Positions 1 to 8,436 of a stretch of DNA of 21,136 nucleotides are shown here, piece by piece. The stretch's first letter is position 1, and each line of letters starts with the position of its first letter. The translations under genes were made by a program, and so were the position numbers. The stretch spans positions 1 to 21,136 of the forward strand of contig CATZGB010000044.1 of assembly GCA_958418815.1 (NCBI GenBank), written 5' to 3'. The notes below the pieces were generated by a model. It worked only from the letters and a program-made list of their open reading frames with translations, ran no database searches and was not told where the DNA came from. Source of the stretch: an uncultured Bacteroidales bacterium. GTDB taxonomy: Bacteria; Bacteroidota; Bacteroidia; Bacteroidales; Muribaculaceae.

Positions 1-7
1 ACATGAA

Positions 8-49
8 AGTAGGAGATAAACACCCTATGATTAGTGTTTACCTCCTACT
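8..49 (-). terminator. Hairpin downstream of rmuC, possible terminator
   Basis: Positions 8-23 and 34-49 form a 16 bp inverted repeat with one mismatch and a 10-base loop. Read on the minus strand the mismatch becomes a U-G wobble, so the stem is fully paired in that orientation. It starts 16 bases past the rmuC stop codon. Only three T residues follow the stem, so it is weak as an intrinsic terminator and may instead protect the 3' end or be part of a repeat that continues outside the window. Confidence 0.5.
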
Positions 50-65
50 CGATTCCGTTGGCCGT

Positions 66-1448
66 TTATTTCTCCGGGAGCTGTTTGGTGGATTTTGCCC
101 CCAGGTCGAGAATCTTGCGGGCTGTGACGAATACATTTCCCGGGCCGTCAGAAAGGCGTGAGCGGAGGGTCGTGCAGGCTTTCTGGGTGTTGGCGATATG
201 TTTCTCGACATCGTCGAAAGCCTCCATCATCCCTGAGAATTTGTCGAGCAGGCGACCTGACAGGCGTGCTATCTCCTCTACATTGCGGTTGACGGCATCC
301 TGTTTCCACAGCTGGCGCAGCATGCGCAACACGGAGATAAGCTGGGTGGGGGAGACCATCAGCACCCGCTTGTCGTAGGCCTCCTGCCACAGGCCCGGCT
401 CTATCTGCATGGCGGCGATGTATGCGGCTTCGTTGGGAATGAACATCATCACGAAATCCATCCGCTTCTTGCCGATCAGATCCTGGTAGCTTTTCCGTGA
501 CAGCTCATTGATATGCGATTTCACGGATGCCAGGTGGTGTGCGGCTGCCTGTTTGCGGCGTTCGCCGCCGTCGTCATCGGGGTCATCCGCGAGGTTTATG
601 TAATCGATGAAGCTTGTCAGAGACACTTTTGAGTCTATCACCAGGCATCTGTCGTCGGGATAATAAACAACGACATCGGCCCTGAGGCTCTTCCCGTCGG
701 GGTCGGCAAGCCGGGAACCGTCGGTGTCGCGTGTCACCTGGGTGTCGAAATGAACCCCCTTCTGCAGGCCTGATTTCTCAAGCAGCTTCTCCAGGATCAT
801 CTCCCCCCAGTCGCCCTGCATCTTTGAGTCGGAACGTAGGGCGCGGGTCAGGTCTCGGGCCTCGCGGCCTATGGTCTTGTTGAGTTCGAGCAGTTCGCGC
901 AGCTCTTTCTGTAGCGAGAACCGTTCCCTTGACTCATTGTTGTAAGCGTCTCCCACCGCCTTGCGGAAATTCTCGATGTTCTCTTTGAGAGGCGACAGCA
1001 GGTCGTTGAGGCGCTGTGATGAGGTCTCGTTGAACCTGCGGGAGTTTGCCTCCATGATTTCATTGGCGAGGTTCTTGAAACGTTCCTCCTGTTGCTTCAG
1101 CAGGGTGGCATTGTGTTGCCGGGCCTCATCCATCTGCTTGTCCTTGGCGGCGAGTTGCTCGCGGAGCGAGTCGGCGGCAGTGCGCAACGAAGATACCTCG
1201 GCGTTGAGTCGCGAGTTCTCGCCCGTGAGTGCCGTCTCGCGTTCCGTTGCCTGGGCGCGCAGTTCGGCCTCCCTTCGGGATGCCTCCTGCTGTAAGGCTG
1301 CTTCCTTCAAAGCCGCCTCCTCGCGCTGGGCGGCCAGCCGGCTTATGGAGTCCTTTTCCAGGTGGGCGATGTTCTCACGGGTTTTCAGCAACAGCACGAG
1401 CAGCACGATTGCGGCCAAGGAGGCTATTATGGCGATTACAGTGGTCAT
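66..1448 (-). CDS. rmuC: DNA recombination protein RmuC
   Basis: 460-residue RmuC-family protein. Family members are membrane-anchored coiled-coil proteins with a C-terminal nuclease-like domain, linked to limiting inversions at short inverted repeats; the biochemical activity is poorly defined. A single N-terminal membrane segment (about residues 4-22, rich in I, A, V and L) is followed by a long Glu/Ala/Arg/Gln-rich coiled coil to about residue 140. The conserved RmuC domain follows, with sequences such as GDWGEMILEKLLE, VVYYPDDRCLVIDSKVSL and MFIPNEAAY. I chose the ATG at 1448 over the upstream in-frame TTG at 1478, because that TTG lies inside the likely -7 promoter element. The start at 1448 also places the membrane segment at the very N-terminus. 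The gene stands alone and diverges from the efflux operon. Confidence 0.93.
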   Translation of the reverse strand: MTTVIAIIASLAAIVLLVLLLKTRENIAHLEKDSISRLAAQREEAALKEAALQQEASRREAELRAQATERETALTGENSRLNAEVSSLRTAADSLREQLAAKDKQMDEARQHNATLLKQQEERFKNLANEIMEANSRRFNETSSQRLNDLLSPLKENIENFRKAVGDAYNNESRERFSLQKELRELLELNKTIGREARDLTRALRSDSKMQGDWGEMILEKLLEKSGLQKGVHFDTQVTRDTDGSRLADPDGKSLRADVVVYYPDDRCLVIDSKVSLTSFIDYINLADDPDDDGGERRKQAAAHHLASVKSHINELSRKSYQDLIGKKRMDFVMMFIPNEAAYIAAMQIEPGLWQEAYDKRVLMVSPTQLISVLRMLRQLWKQDAVNRNVEEIARLSGRLLDKFSGMMEAFDDVEKHIANTQKACTTLRSRLSDGPGNVFVTARKILDLGAKSTKQLPEK

Positions 1449-1475
1449 TGATGTCGTAAATTGGGATGTTTCATA

Positions 1476-1483
1476 CAAAATTA
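1476..1483 (-). promoter_or_regulatory. Bacteroidetes -7 element for rmuC
   Basis: On the minus strand this reads TAATTTTG, a perfect fit to TAnnTTTG. A TTG lies about 26 bases upstream (plus-strand caa near 1504-1506), where the -33 element is expected. Transcription would begin near 1472, leaving a leader of about 25 bases before the ATG at 1448. Confidence 0.6.
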
Positions 1484-1549
1484 CTCAACCTCTCGGAAAG
1501 ATGCAATTTTATCCCGAAATAATTTAATCGGGGATAGGGGCTTGTTGGC

Positions 1550-1557
1550 TAACTTTG
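1550..1557 (+). promoter_or_regulatory. Bacteroidetes -7 element for the metal efflux operon
   Basis: TAACTTTG fits TAnnTTTG exactly. No clear TTG is seen at the -33 position (near 1525-1530), which would fit a promoter needing an activator or simply a weak one. The start point would be about 1561, about 35 bases before the preferred ATG at 1598. Confidence 0.55.
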
Positions 1558-1559
1558 CA

Positions 1560-1574
1560 CCATAATCATTATGA
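1560..1574 (+). promoter_or_regulatory. Fur-family-like palindrome at the efflux operon start
   Basis: CATAATCATTATG (1561-1573) is a perfect 6-1-6 palindrome lying directly after the -7 element. Compared with the classical 7-1-7 Fur-family box (TGATAAT-N-ATTATCA), positions 1560-1574 match 11 of 14 specified bases. A Fur, Zur or PerR type regulator is the natural candidate by sequence and by the metal context, but AT-rich palindromes are common and no regulator gene is present in the window. Confidence 0.4.
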
Positions 1575-1597
1575 TCACTTCTGTTTATATCCCATTT

Positions 1598-2779
1598 ATG
1601 CGAAATACCCCGCTTTCTATACATAAGTTTGCCCCGGCAATCGGGCTTTTGCTTGCGCTCGGTGCTTGCTCACCCGGTCATTCAGACCACTCCGGCCATG
1701 AAAGCCACGACCATGAGCCTCACGCCCATCAGCCAGTGGCGGAGGATGACCATGACGATGAGGGGCTGATACTGCTCTCTCACGCCCAGCTTGAGAAACT
1801 CGAGGTCGCGGCGGAGACAGTGGCCCCAAGGGAATTTTCCGAGATTGTGAAAGTCTCAGGTGAAATTTCCGCTATGCCCGGCTCCGAGGGGGCTGTGGCT
1901 GCCCGTCAGGCCGGAATCGTGAAGCTCGCTCCGGGCATATCGGCCGGCGTTACGGTCGCTGCCGGAAGGGCGGTGGCCACGGTCTCGGCCAAGGGGATGA
2001 GCGGTGGCGACCCGAATGAGGCCGCGAGGGTGGCTTACAACGCCGCCAAACGTGAACTCGACCGTGTCACCCCGCTGCACAAAGAGGGGATAGTCTCGAC
2101 CCGCGACTACAATGCCGCCTTGCAGAGGGTGGAGGAGACCCGGGCGGCTATGGGCGCAGGAGCAGCCGGCGGCTCGACCGCGGCCACGGCTCCAGTCGGC
2201 GGAGTGATAACATCGGTCGATGTGGTCGACGGCCAGTATGTCGATGCCGGCCAGACCATAGCCTCCATATCGTCAAACAATGCCTTGACCCTGAGGGCCG
2301 ACCTCCCGGAAAGCGCAGTCGGCAGGCTGGATGGGATATCCGGTGCCCGTTTCCGTACGGCCTACTCCGAAGAAGTCGTGGATGTTGTGTCCTCCGGTGG
2401 CCGTATGCTCTCCAAGCCCACCGTCTCGTCAGCGTCGGGAGGCTACATCCCGGTCTATTTCTCCATTCCGCGAACCAACGGGAAAATCATCAACGGCACC
2501 TATTGCGAGGTGTATCTGCTTGGCGCGTCACGCGATGGTGTGCTGACTGTGGCCGAGGCGGCTGTCAGCGAGCAACAGGGGAGATATTTCGTGTATGTCG
2601 AGAAGTCGCCGGGCCATTACGAGAAGCGCCCGGTGGAGATAGGGCAGACAGACGGCACACGCCGTGAAGTTCTCTCCGGGCTGCAGCCGGGAGAGCGGGT
2701 CGTTTGCAAAGGTATGACCTTTGTCAGGCTGGCGGAGACATCAGGAGTGGTGCCAGAGGGGCATTCCCATTCTCATTGA
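1598..2779 (+). CDS. Heavy-metal efflux RND periplasmic adaptor, His-rich lipoprotein
   Basis: 393-residue membrane fusion protein of the CusB/CzcB type, linking the inner-membrane pump to the outer-membrane channel. A hydrophobic signal ends in a lipobox (LGAC, Cys at residue 24), so it should be a lipoprotein. The mature N-terminus is very rich in His, Asp and Glu for about 30 residues (HSDHSGHESHDHE and on), and the protein ends PEGHSHSH. Both ends could bind metal. The middle holds the split lipoyl/barrel-sandwich region with a helical hairpin between (about residues 80-220, including APVGGVITSVDVVDGQYVDAG), then the beta-barrel and a membrane-proximal domain with GLQPGERVV. An in-frame ATG at 1571 would add nine residues; 1598 puts the signal peptide at the true N-terminus. 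It is the first gene of an operon with the pump (47 bases downstream) and the channel. Confidence 0.9.
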   Translation: MRNTPLSIHKFAPAIGLLLALGACSPGHSDHSGHESHDHEPHAHQPVAEDDHDDEGLILLSHAQLEKLEVAAETVAPREFSEIVKVSGEISAMPGSEGAVAARQAGIVKLAPGISAGVTVAAGRAVATVSAKGMSGGDPNEAARVAYNAAKRELDRVTPLHKEGIVSTRDYNAALQRVEETRAAMGAGAAGGSTAATAPVGGVITSVDVVDGQYVDAGQTIASISSNNALTLRADLPESAVGRLDGISGARFRTAYSEEVVDVVSSGGRMLSKPTVSSASGGYIPVYFSIPRTNGKIINGTYCEVYLLGASRDGVLTVAEAAVSEQQGRYFVYVEKSPGHYEKRPVEIGQTDGTRREVLSGLQPGERVVCKGMTFVRLAETSGVVPEGHSHSH

Positions 2780-2826
2780 CGGGATGCATGCCCAAATAAT
2801 GTCATACAGAAGAAACAGATTCGCCG

Positions 2827-5800
2827 ATGCTTGACCGTATTATAAGATTCTCATTGCTCAACAGAGTGGTGATACTGGTGCTGGCCGCCGTCATCACCAT
2901 AGCCGGATGTGTGGTGCTTACCCGCTCCGAGATAGATATATTCCCTGACCTGAACGCGCCGACAGTGGTGGTTATGACCGAAGCGCCGGGCCTTGCGCCG
3001 GAGGAGGTGGAGAAGCTTGTCACTTTCCCGGTGGAGACGGCCATGACCGGCTCCAACGGGGTCAGACGCACCCGCTCCTCAAGTTCGACCGGATTTTCTG
3101 TGGTCTGGGTGGAGTTTGACTGGGGCACGGACATATACCGCGCCCGTCAGACCGTGGCCGAACGCCTCGCTACCGTAGGGGAGACGTTGCCCCCTGGAGT
3201 CGGCACCCCGGTGATGGGGCCTCAATCCTCAATCCTCGGGGAGATAATGATCGTGGGCCTTACCCCCGACTCGACTTCGGTGCTTGACCTGCGCAATATC
3301 GTCGACCGCCAGATAAGCCGCCAGCTGCTGGCCACCCCTGGCGTGGCGCAGGTGTCGGTTATCGGCGGAGAGGAGAGGGAGATGCAGATATGCCTGTCTC
3401 CCGAGAAGATGAAATTCCACGGGGTGACCCTTGCCGAGGTGCTTGAGGCGCTTGAGGGGAGCAACGAAAATGCCGCCGGAAGCGTGATGTATGCCCATGG
3501 CAATGAATATCTTGTCAAAGGTGCTGTCAACACGGCCTCTCCTGAGGAGGTGGCGGCCATTGCGTTGCCGTCCGGACAGGGACGCAATCTGCGGGTAGGA
3601 GATGTGGCCATGGTAAAGTTCGGAGGCAGCCTGCCGCGCATCGGCACCGCCTCGGTCAAAGGACGCGAGTCAGTGATACTGACCATCACCAAACAGCCTG
3701 GCACAGGCACAATCAGCCTGACCGGGGAGCTTGACCGCCAGCTCGAGGAGCTGCGCAAGACGCTCCCTCCCGATGTCACAGTCTCGGCCGACATTTTCCG
3801 GCAGTCTGAGTTCATCGCCAACTCCATCAGCAACCTGCAGGCTTCGCTGCTCGAAGGGGCGTTGATGGTGATAATCGTCCTGTTTTTCTTCCTGATGAAT
3901 CTCCGCACCACCCTCGTGTCGCTTGTGGCGCTACCGCTGTCAATCATCATATCGGTAATCATATTGCGGGGCATGGGGGTGACAATCAACACTATGAGTC
4001 TGGGCGGCATTGCTATTGCCATCGGTTCGCTGGTTGATGACGCGATTGTGGATGTGGAGAATGTCTACAAACGCCTGCGTGAGAACTGGCGGCTTCCCGA
4101 GTCACAACGCCGTGGCGTGGTGAGGGTGGTTTATGAAGCGTCAAAGGAGGTCAGAAAACCGATTTTCAACTCTTCGCTCATCATAATCGCCAGCTTTCTC
4201 CCGCTGTTTTTCCTCTCCGGAATGGAGGGACGCATGCTGATTCCGCTTGGAGTGGCATTCATAGTCGCCCTGGCGGCCTCTACCGTCGTCGCCCTGACCC
4301 TTACCCCGGTGCTTTGCTCATATCTGCTCGGCTCAGGCAAGGATAACGCGTCACTGGCCAAGGAACCGAAGCTGACCGCCAAGATGAAGAAATCCTACAG
4401 CCGCGCGCTCGCCTGGTGTCTGCGCCGCCCGGCCATCGTCATCGGTTCAGTGGCTGTGCTTTTCATCGGGTCGTTGGTGATGTTCTTCAACCTCGGGCGC
4501 AGCTTCCTGCCAAATTTCAACGAGGGGTCTCTCACCATCAATGTCTCCACCCTGCCTGGCATCTCCCTGGAGGAGAGCGACCGCATAGGGCGCATGGCCG
4601 AGGAGATAATACTGTCAGTGCCTGAGGTGCATACCGTAGCCCGCAAGACCGGCCGTGCCGAACTTGACGAGCATTCCCTTGGGGTGAATGTCTCTGAGAT
4701 AGAGGCTCCATACAGGCTTGATGGCCGGACGCGTCGCGAGATGGTGGCCGACCTGCGCGGGAAACTCTCCGTGATTCCGGGCGCGAGCATAGAGATTGGT
4801 CAGCCGATTTCCCACCGTATCGACGCGATGCTGTCGGGCACCGAGGCTCAGATAGCGATAAAGATTTTCGGCCCTGACCTCAACCGGCTCTATTCCATCG
4901 GGCAGTCGGTGCGCGAGGAGGTAAACGGTGTCGACGGGGTGGTGGATGTCAATGTGGAGCAGCAGATAGAGCGCCCCCAGATAGAGATCGTGCCCCGTCG
5001 CGAGATGCTTGCCCGTTACGGGGTGGCGATGAACCGCTTCTCGGAATTTGTGGATGTGGCCCTGGCAGGCCGGCAGGTGTCGCAGGTGTATGAGGATGGT
5101 TATCCCGCGCCGCTGACCGTCAGGTTTGAGTCATCCTCTGATGTCTCGGTCGATGGATTGCGCAGTTTGCCGGTAGACACCCGCGAAGGTAAGGTGCCGC
5201 TCGGACTGCTCGCTGATGTGAGGTCTGTCACAGGGCCTAACACCATCAACAGGGAGAACGCCGCCCGTCGGCTTGTGGTTTCGGCCAATGTCGATGGTCG
5301 TGACCTGCGCGGAGTGGTCAACGAGATAAGCCGTGAGGTGGCTGAAAAGGTGGAGATGCCCCAAGGCTACCATGTCCGTTACAGCGGCCAGTTTGAGAGT
5401 GAGGCGGCGGCTTCGCGCACCCTCGCGCTGACATCGTTGCTTGCCCTGGCGATTATCCTGATGCTGCTCTACGGGGAGTTCCGCGATTTCAAAGAATCAT
5501 TGGTCATCCTGATAAATATGCCGCTGGCCATGATTGGCGGGGTAGTGATGCTTGTTGTCACCGGTGGTGAACTCAACATACCGGCCATCATCGGGTTCAT
5601 ATCCCTGCTTGGAATCTCCACCCGCAACGGCATGCTGCTCATATCGCGTTACAATCATCTCAGGGATGAGGGCATGGGGCTGAACGAACGTATCGCCGCA
5701 GGCTCCGCCGACCGCCTGCTTCCCATCGTGATGACCGCCTTGACCTCTGCTCTCGCCCTGATACCCCTCGCGCTGCGTGGCAATGAGCCGGGCAACGAGA

Positions 5801-5961
5801 TACAGAGTCCGCTCGCCATTGTGATTCTCGGCGGCTTGGTTTCATCCACCGCGTTGAACATATTCGTTGTGCCGATTCTTTACCGTTTCATAAACCGGAG
5901 GAAAAGTCGTAACTTTGCCCCCTCAACCCATAACCCTGTCATAGATGAACTTGTTGACTGA
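2827..5961 (+). CDS. HME-type RND metal efflux permease (CusA/CzcA family)
   Basis: 1044 residues, the usual size for this family of trimeric proton-driven inner-membrane pumps that export metal cations. It has the two-fold RND plan: one N-terminal membrane helix, a large periplasmic loop, a bundle of helices (about residues 335-500), a second loop, and a second bundle (about 865-1025). The proton-relay helix reads GSLVDDAIVDVENV (residues 400-413), with D404 and E411 in the positions conserved in CusA. The motif ends LSLLNRVVILVLAAVITIAG and NEIQSPLAIVILGGL are family-typical. From memory of CusA, two of its three metal-binding methionines appear to be replaced here, so copper(I)/silver specificity should not be assumed. 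The 3' end overlaps the tolC-like gene by 17 bases. Confidence 0.93.
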   Translation: MLDRIIRFSLLNRVVILVLAAVITIAGCVVLTRSEIDIFPDLNAPTVVVMTEAPGLAPEEVEKLVTFPVETAMTGSNGVRRTRSSSSTGFSVVWVEFDWGTDIYRARQTVAERLATVGETLPPGVGTPVMGPQSSILGEIMIVGLTPDSTSVLDLRNIVDRQISRQLLATPGVAQVSVIGGEEREMQICLSPEKMKFHGVTLAEVLEALEGSNENAAGSVMYAHGNEYLVKGAVNTASPEEVAAIALPSGQGRNLRVGDVAMVKFGGSLPRIGTASVKGRESVILTITKQPGTGTISLTGELDRQLEELRKTLPPDVTVSADIFRQSEFIANSISNLQASLLEGALMVIIVLFFFLMNLRTTLVSLVALPLSIIISVIILRGMGVTINTMSLGGIAIAIGSLVDDAIVDVENVYKRLRENWRLPESQRRGVVRVVYEASKEVRKPIFNSSLIIIASFLPLFFLSGMEGRMLIPLGVAFIVALAASTVVALTLTPVLCSYLLGSGKDNASLAKEPKLTAKMKKSYSRALAWCLRRPAIVIGSVAVLFIGSLVMFFNLGRSFLPNFNEGSLTINVSTLPGISLEESDRIGRMAEEIILSVPEVHTVARKTGRAELDEHSLGVNVSEIEAPYRLDGRTRREMVADLRGKLSVIPGASIEIGQPISHRIDAMLSGTEAQIAIKIFGPDLNRLYSIGQSVREEVNGVDGVVDVNVEQQIERPQIEIVPRREMLARYGVAMNRFSEFVDVALAGRQVSQVYEDGYPAPLTVRFESSSDVSVDGLRSLPVDTREGKVPLGLLADVRSVTGPNTINRENAARRLVVSANVDGRDLRGVVNEISREVAEKVEMPQGYHVRYSGQFESEAAASRTLALTSLLALAIILMLLYGEFRDFKESLVILINMPLAMIGGVVMLVVTGGELNIPAIIGFISLLGISTRNGMLLISRYNHLRDEGMGLNERIAAGSADRLLPIVMTALTSALALIPLALRGNEPGNEIQSPLAIVILGGLVSSTALNIFVVPILYRFINRRKSRNFAPSTHNPVIDELVD
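5910..5917 (+). promoter_or_regulatory. Possible internal promoter for the TolC-like gene
   Basis: TAACTTTG fits TAnnTTTG and lies inside the last codons of the pump gene, 27 bases before the next start codon. The -33 region carries TTTC near 5885-5888 rather than TTTG. It could give the channel gene extra transcription, but the match may simply reflect coding sequence. Confidence 0.3.
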
Positions 5962-7177
5962 CCGCCTCAGACCTTTCGCATTCGGAATGGCTGCCATTGC
6001 CACGTCATTTGGAGTGGCCGCCTCCCAGCCTGATTTCATGACAATCGCCTCACGGCTCGCCTCAAGACTCGATTCGGGATTGGCCGAATCCGCCGCTCTC
6101 ATGGCCGAGCGGTCAGCAATGAAGGCCGAGGTCGCCCCGTCTGATCCAGAAGTGGAATTTGAATATCTTTGGCCGTCGTCGGCAGGCGAAGCCAACCGCT
6201 GGTCGGCAGGAGTCAGCCAGGAGTTGCCTGACTTCCGCAAGATGAGCGCCACACGACGTGTGGCCAGGGCGATTGATTCGCTTGATGTGATACAGCGTCG
6301 CGCCGCCGAGTCTGAGGCGCTTTATGAGGCTGAGCAGAGATTGATTTCCCTTATCGGCGCGCGACGCGAGCTGGCCATGCTCCAGGAAATCCATGAGAAT
6401 TTCGATTCGCTAACGGTTTCTTACACCCGGGCGTGGGAAAAAGGGGAGGTGACGATTCTTGATCTCAACAAGATAAAGATAGAGCATGCCAGGGCTTCGG
6501 CCGCTGACCGTGAGGCACAGGGAAAGGTGGCCGCGCTCGAGGCTGAGATAATAGCCCTCTCAGGCGGGGAGATTGCAGACGACCAGCTTTCGGAGCTGAT
6601 TGATTATCCGATGTACAGTTTTCCGGTCGATGACCACGGATGCCGCCCCGAGGAGGGGATGATGGAACCGGTGGTCAGAAGGTCGGCCCGTTTCAAGCTG
6701 CTTGAGGCCCGGGAGAGAGTCGCTGCCGAGAAAGTCAATCTTGCTTCCAAGGAACGTTTCCCGAAGTTGTCTTTGGGATATGTGCATGCCTATGAGGATG
6801 GAAATCATTTCAACGGTCTGTCGGCCTCAATGTCGCTGCCGGTGTTTTCAAGGAAATCGTCTAAGGCCGCCGCGATGGCTGAGGAGACGGCTCTGAAAAT
6901 GGAGAACACGGTGAAGATGAATGAAATGATAGCGTCGGCCAATGCTGATTGCGCCCGTGCCCATATGCTTCAGCGCCAGCTTGCCATGCTTGGCCCGGCG
7001 GTTGAGAACACCAATAATTTCAGGTTGTTGAAAATGGCTCTTGAGGGCGGGGAGATTTCACTGCTGGAATACCTGCAGGAGACGAGCTATTTCGTCGATG
7101 CGGCGCGTGAATACAATGCCGCCCGTCTGGAATACGCGCTTGTCCTCGCCTCACTTGCCAGATGGTCTGACAAGTAG
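5945..7177 (+). CDS. TolC-family outer-membrane efflux channel
   Basis: 410 residues, third gene of the metal efflux operon; the start overlaps the pump's 3' end by 17 bases, implying translational coupling. It begins with a signal peptide (hydrophobic to about residue 25, AFGMAAIATSFGVAAS). The remainder is mostly amphipathic helix rich in Ala, Glu and Arg, with the duplicated OEP layout of TolC/CusC proteins, for example ARERVAAEKVNLASKERFPKL then SLGYVHAYEDG in the second half. There is no Cys after the signal, so unlike many CusC proteins it should not be lipidated. It forms the exit duct for the pump. Its last 27 bases overlap the convergent methyltransferase gene, with no terminator between them. 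Confidence 0.88.
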   Translation: MNLLTDRLRPFAFGMAAIATSFGVAASQPDFMTIASRLASRLDSGLAESAALMAERSAMKAEVAPSDPEVEFEYLWPSSAGEANRWSAGVSQELPDFRKMSATRRVARAIDSLDVIQRRAAESEALYEAEQRLISLIGARRELAMLQEIHENFDSLTVSYTRAWEKGEVTILDLNKIKIEHARASAADREAQGKVAALEAEIIALSGGEIADDQLSELIDYPMYSFPVDDHGCRPEEGMMEPVVRRSARFKLLEARERVAAEKVNLASKERFPKLSLGYVHAYEDGNHFNGLSASMSLPVFSRKSSKAAAMAEETALKMENTVKMNEMIASANADCARAHMLQRQLAMLGPAVENTNNFRLLKMALEGGEISLLEYLQETSYFVDAAREYNAARLEYALVLASLARWSDK

Positions 7178-8413
7178 CAGCATAGGGGTGTCGCCATTGG
7201 CTGCCGCCACAGTCAGGGCGTAGAGCCTCAGGTCACCGCCAGGTTTTATCTTCAGCCGTTTGCGCAGGCTGTCAGATGTGAATCCCTTCAGGTTCCTGAC
7301 CACGATGTCGGCTTTGTCGACACTGCGCGCCATAAGTTTCAGGTTGGACGATGTGAACGGAAGGGCCTGCTCGATGACATACTTGTTGCCGGGGAAATCT
7401 TTGGCGGCTTGCCGCTGGTCATCCCCTGTGGCCGCTGACAGGAGATAGAGATGGGTGTTGGGGTGTAGCGCCGTGACGGGGAATCGCCGGCCGAGCAGAT
7501 TGAACGGGGCCGCCTTCATTGTGGCGGCTGACGGTTCAAACAGGCAGTCGCCCGCTTCGGGCATATGGTCAAGTAGCGGACTGCGCTCCTCCGCGTCCTG
7601 GTATGCGGCGCGCTCCTCCGGCAATGTGAAAGAAAACTGTCGCAGCTCCCCTTTTACCAACCGGTCAATCACAATCCCCGGAGCCGTCGCCGCGTCTTTG
7701 GTGAAATCAACTATGGCCAACAGCTCCTTGCACTCGTTGCCCTCCTCCACGATATGCAACTGTGATATGCCCGGCAGGTCGCGCAGGGTCTGGGTCACAT
7801 CAAGCATCGGGGAGAGTTTGGCCATCAGGCGGCATGACTTGCGCTGTATCAGCGGAAGGATTTCAATCAGGTCGGGCTGGCAGTCATGGAGATTGTAGAG
7901 CCGCTGCCCTTCACAACCACGGCGTGCCGGGTCTATGAACACGAGATCGTAAGCCGGGCCGTCATACCCCCTGAGGTACTCCACCGAATCGCCGAGTCTG
8001 ACCTCGACGTTGGGAAATCCAACGAAATTCACTTTGGCCGCCGCGACCAGCTCCTCACGCAGGTCGAAACCGAGAATACGGCGTGTCGGGTCCATGGCCA
8101 TCAGCCGGGCATCCATGCCAAGGCCGAATGTCATGTCGAGAACCGAAGAGGCGTTGCGCGCGAGGTTGGCATGCAGCAACGCTATCCGGGCCGATGTTGC
8201 CTGCTGGGCCGACACTTCGAGGGGAATCACCGACGGGGTCAGGTCTGAGTCCTCGGCGAGCTTGAATTTGCGGCTTTTCTTCAAGGCGGATATGTTGTCG
8301 ATGGCATATCGTATCCATGGGCGCGTGTCGCCGTGATGACGCAGCCTGAGCCTGGCCGGGTCTTCCCCGGCGTTGGCCTTGACAAAATCGAGATATTCCT
8401 TGTCGAAATCCAT
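7151..8413 (-). CDS. THUMP-like domain class I SAM-dependent methyltransferase
   Basis: 420 residues. The Rossmann methyltransferase fold is visible: motif I VLDMTFGLGMDA (about residues 91-102), the acidic loop FDLREEL (116-122) and a DPARRG motif IV (161-166) preceded by DLVFI. The C-terminal part resembles the THUMP-like domain of Bacteroidetes class I methyltransferases, e.g. NTHLYLLSA, RSVDKADIVVRNLKGF and RKRLKIKPGGDLRLYAL. The substrate is unknown; the THUMP-like fold suggests RNA, and this is inference. The gene lies 23 bases behind smpB and is probably cotranscribed with it and the Yip1-like gene. Its 3' end overlaps the TolC-like gene on the other strand. Confidence 0.87.
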   Translation of the reverse strand: MDFDKEYLDFVKANAGEDPARLRLRHHGDTRPWIRYAIDNISALKKSRKFKLAEDSDLTPSVIPLEVSAQQATSARIALLHANLARNASSVLDMTFGLGMDARLMAMDPTRRILGFDLREELVAAAKVNFVGFPNVEVRLGDSVEYLRGYDGPAYDLVFIDPARRGCEGQRLYNLHDCQPDLIEILPLIQRKSCRLMAKLSPMLDVTQTLRDLPGISQLHIVEEGNECKELLAIVDFTKDAATAPGIVIDRLVKGELRQFSFTLPEERAAYQDAEERSPLLDHMPEAGDCLFEPSAATMKAAPFNLLGRRFPVTALHPNTHLYLLSAATGDDQRQAAKDFPGNKYVIEQALPFTSSNLKLMARSVDKADIVVRNLKGFTSDSLRKRLKIKPGGDLRLYALTVAAANGDTPMLLLVRPSGK

Positions 8414-8436
8414 AGGTGTCGGCCTTTGGGTTGGAT

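Noticed and set aside
1449..1478. Upstream TTG start for rmuC
   Set aside because: The TTG overlaps the -7 promoter element, so it would not be in the transcript.
961..1527. 188-codon plus-strand frame opposite rmuC
   Set aside because: The Ser/Arg-rich translation is the expected antisense of a Glu/Ala/Arg coiled coil; it also runs through the divergent promoter region.
3222..4022. 266-codon antisense frame inside the RND pump gene
   Set aside because: Shadow of a well-supported membrane protein gene; the composition (Ser/Arg/Thr-rich) and lack of motifs argue against coding.
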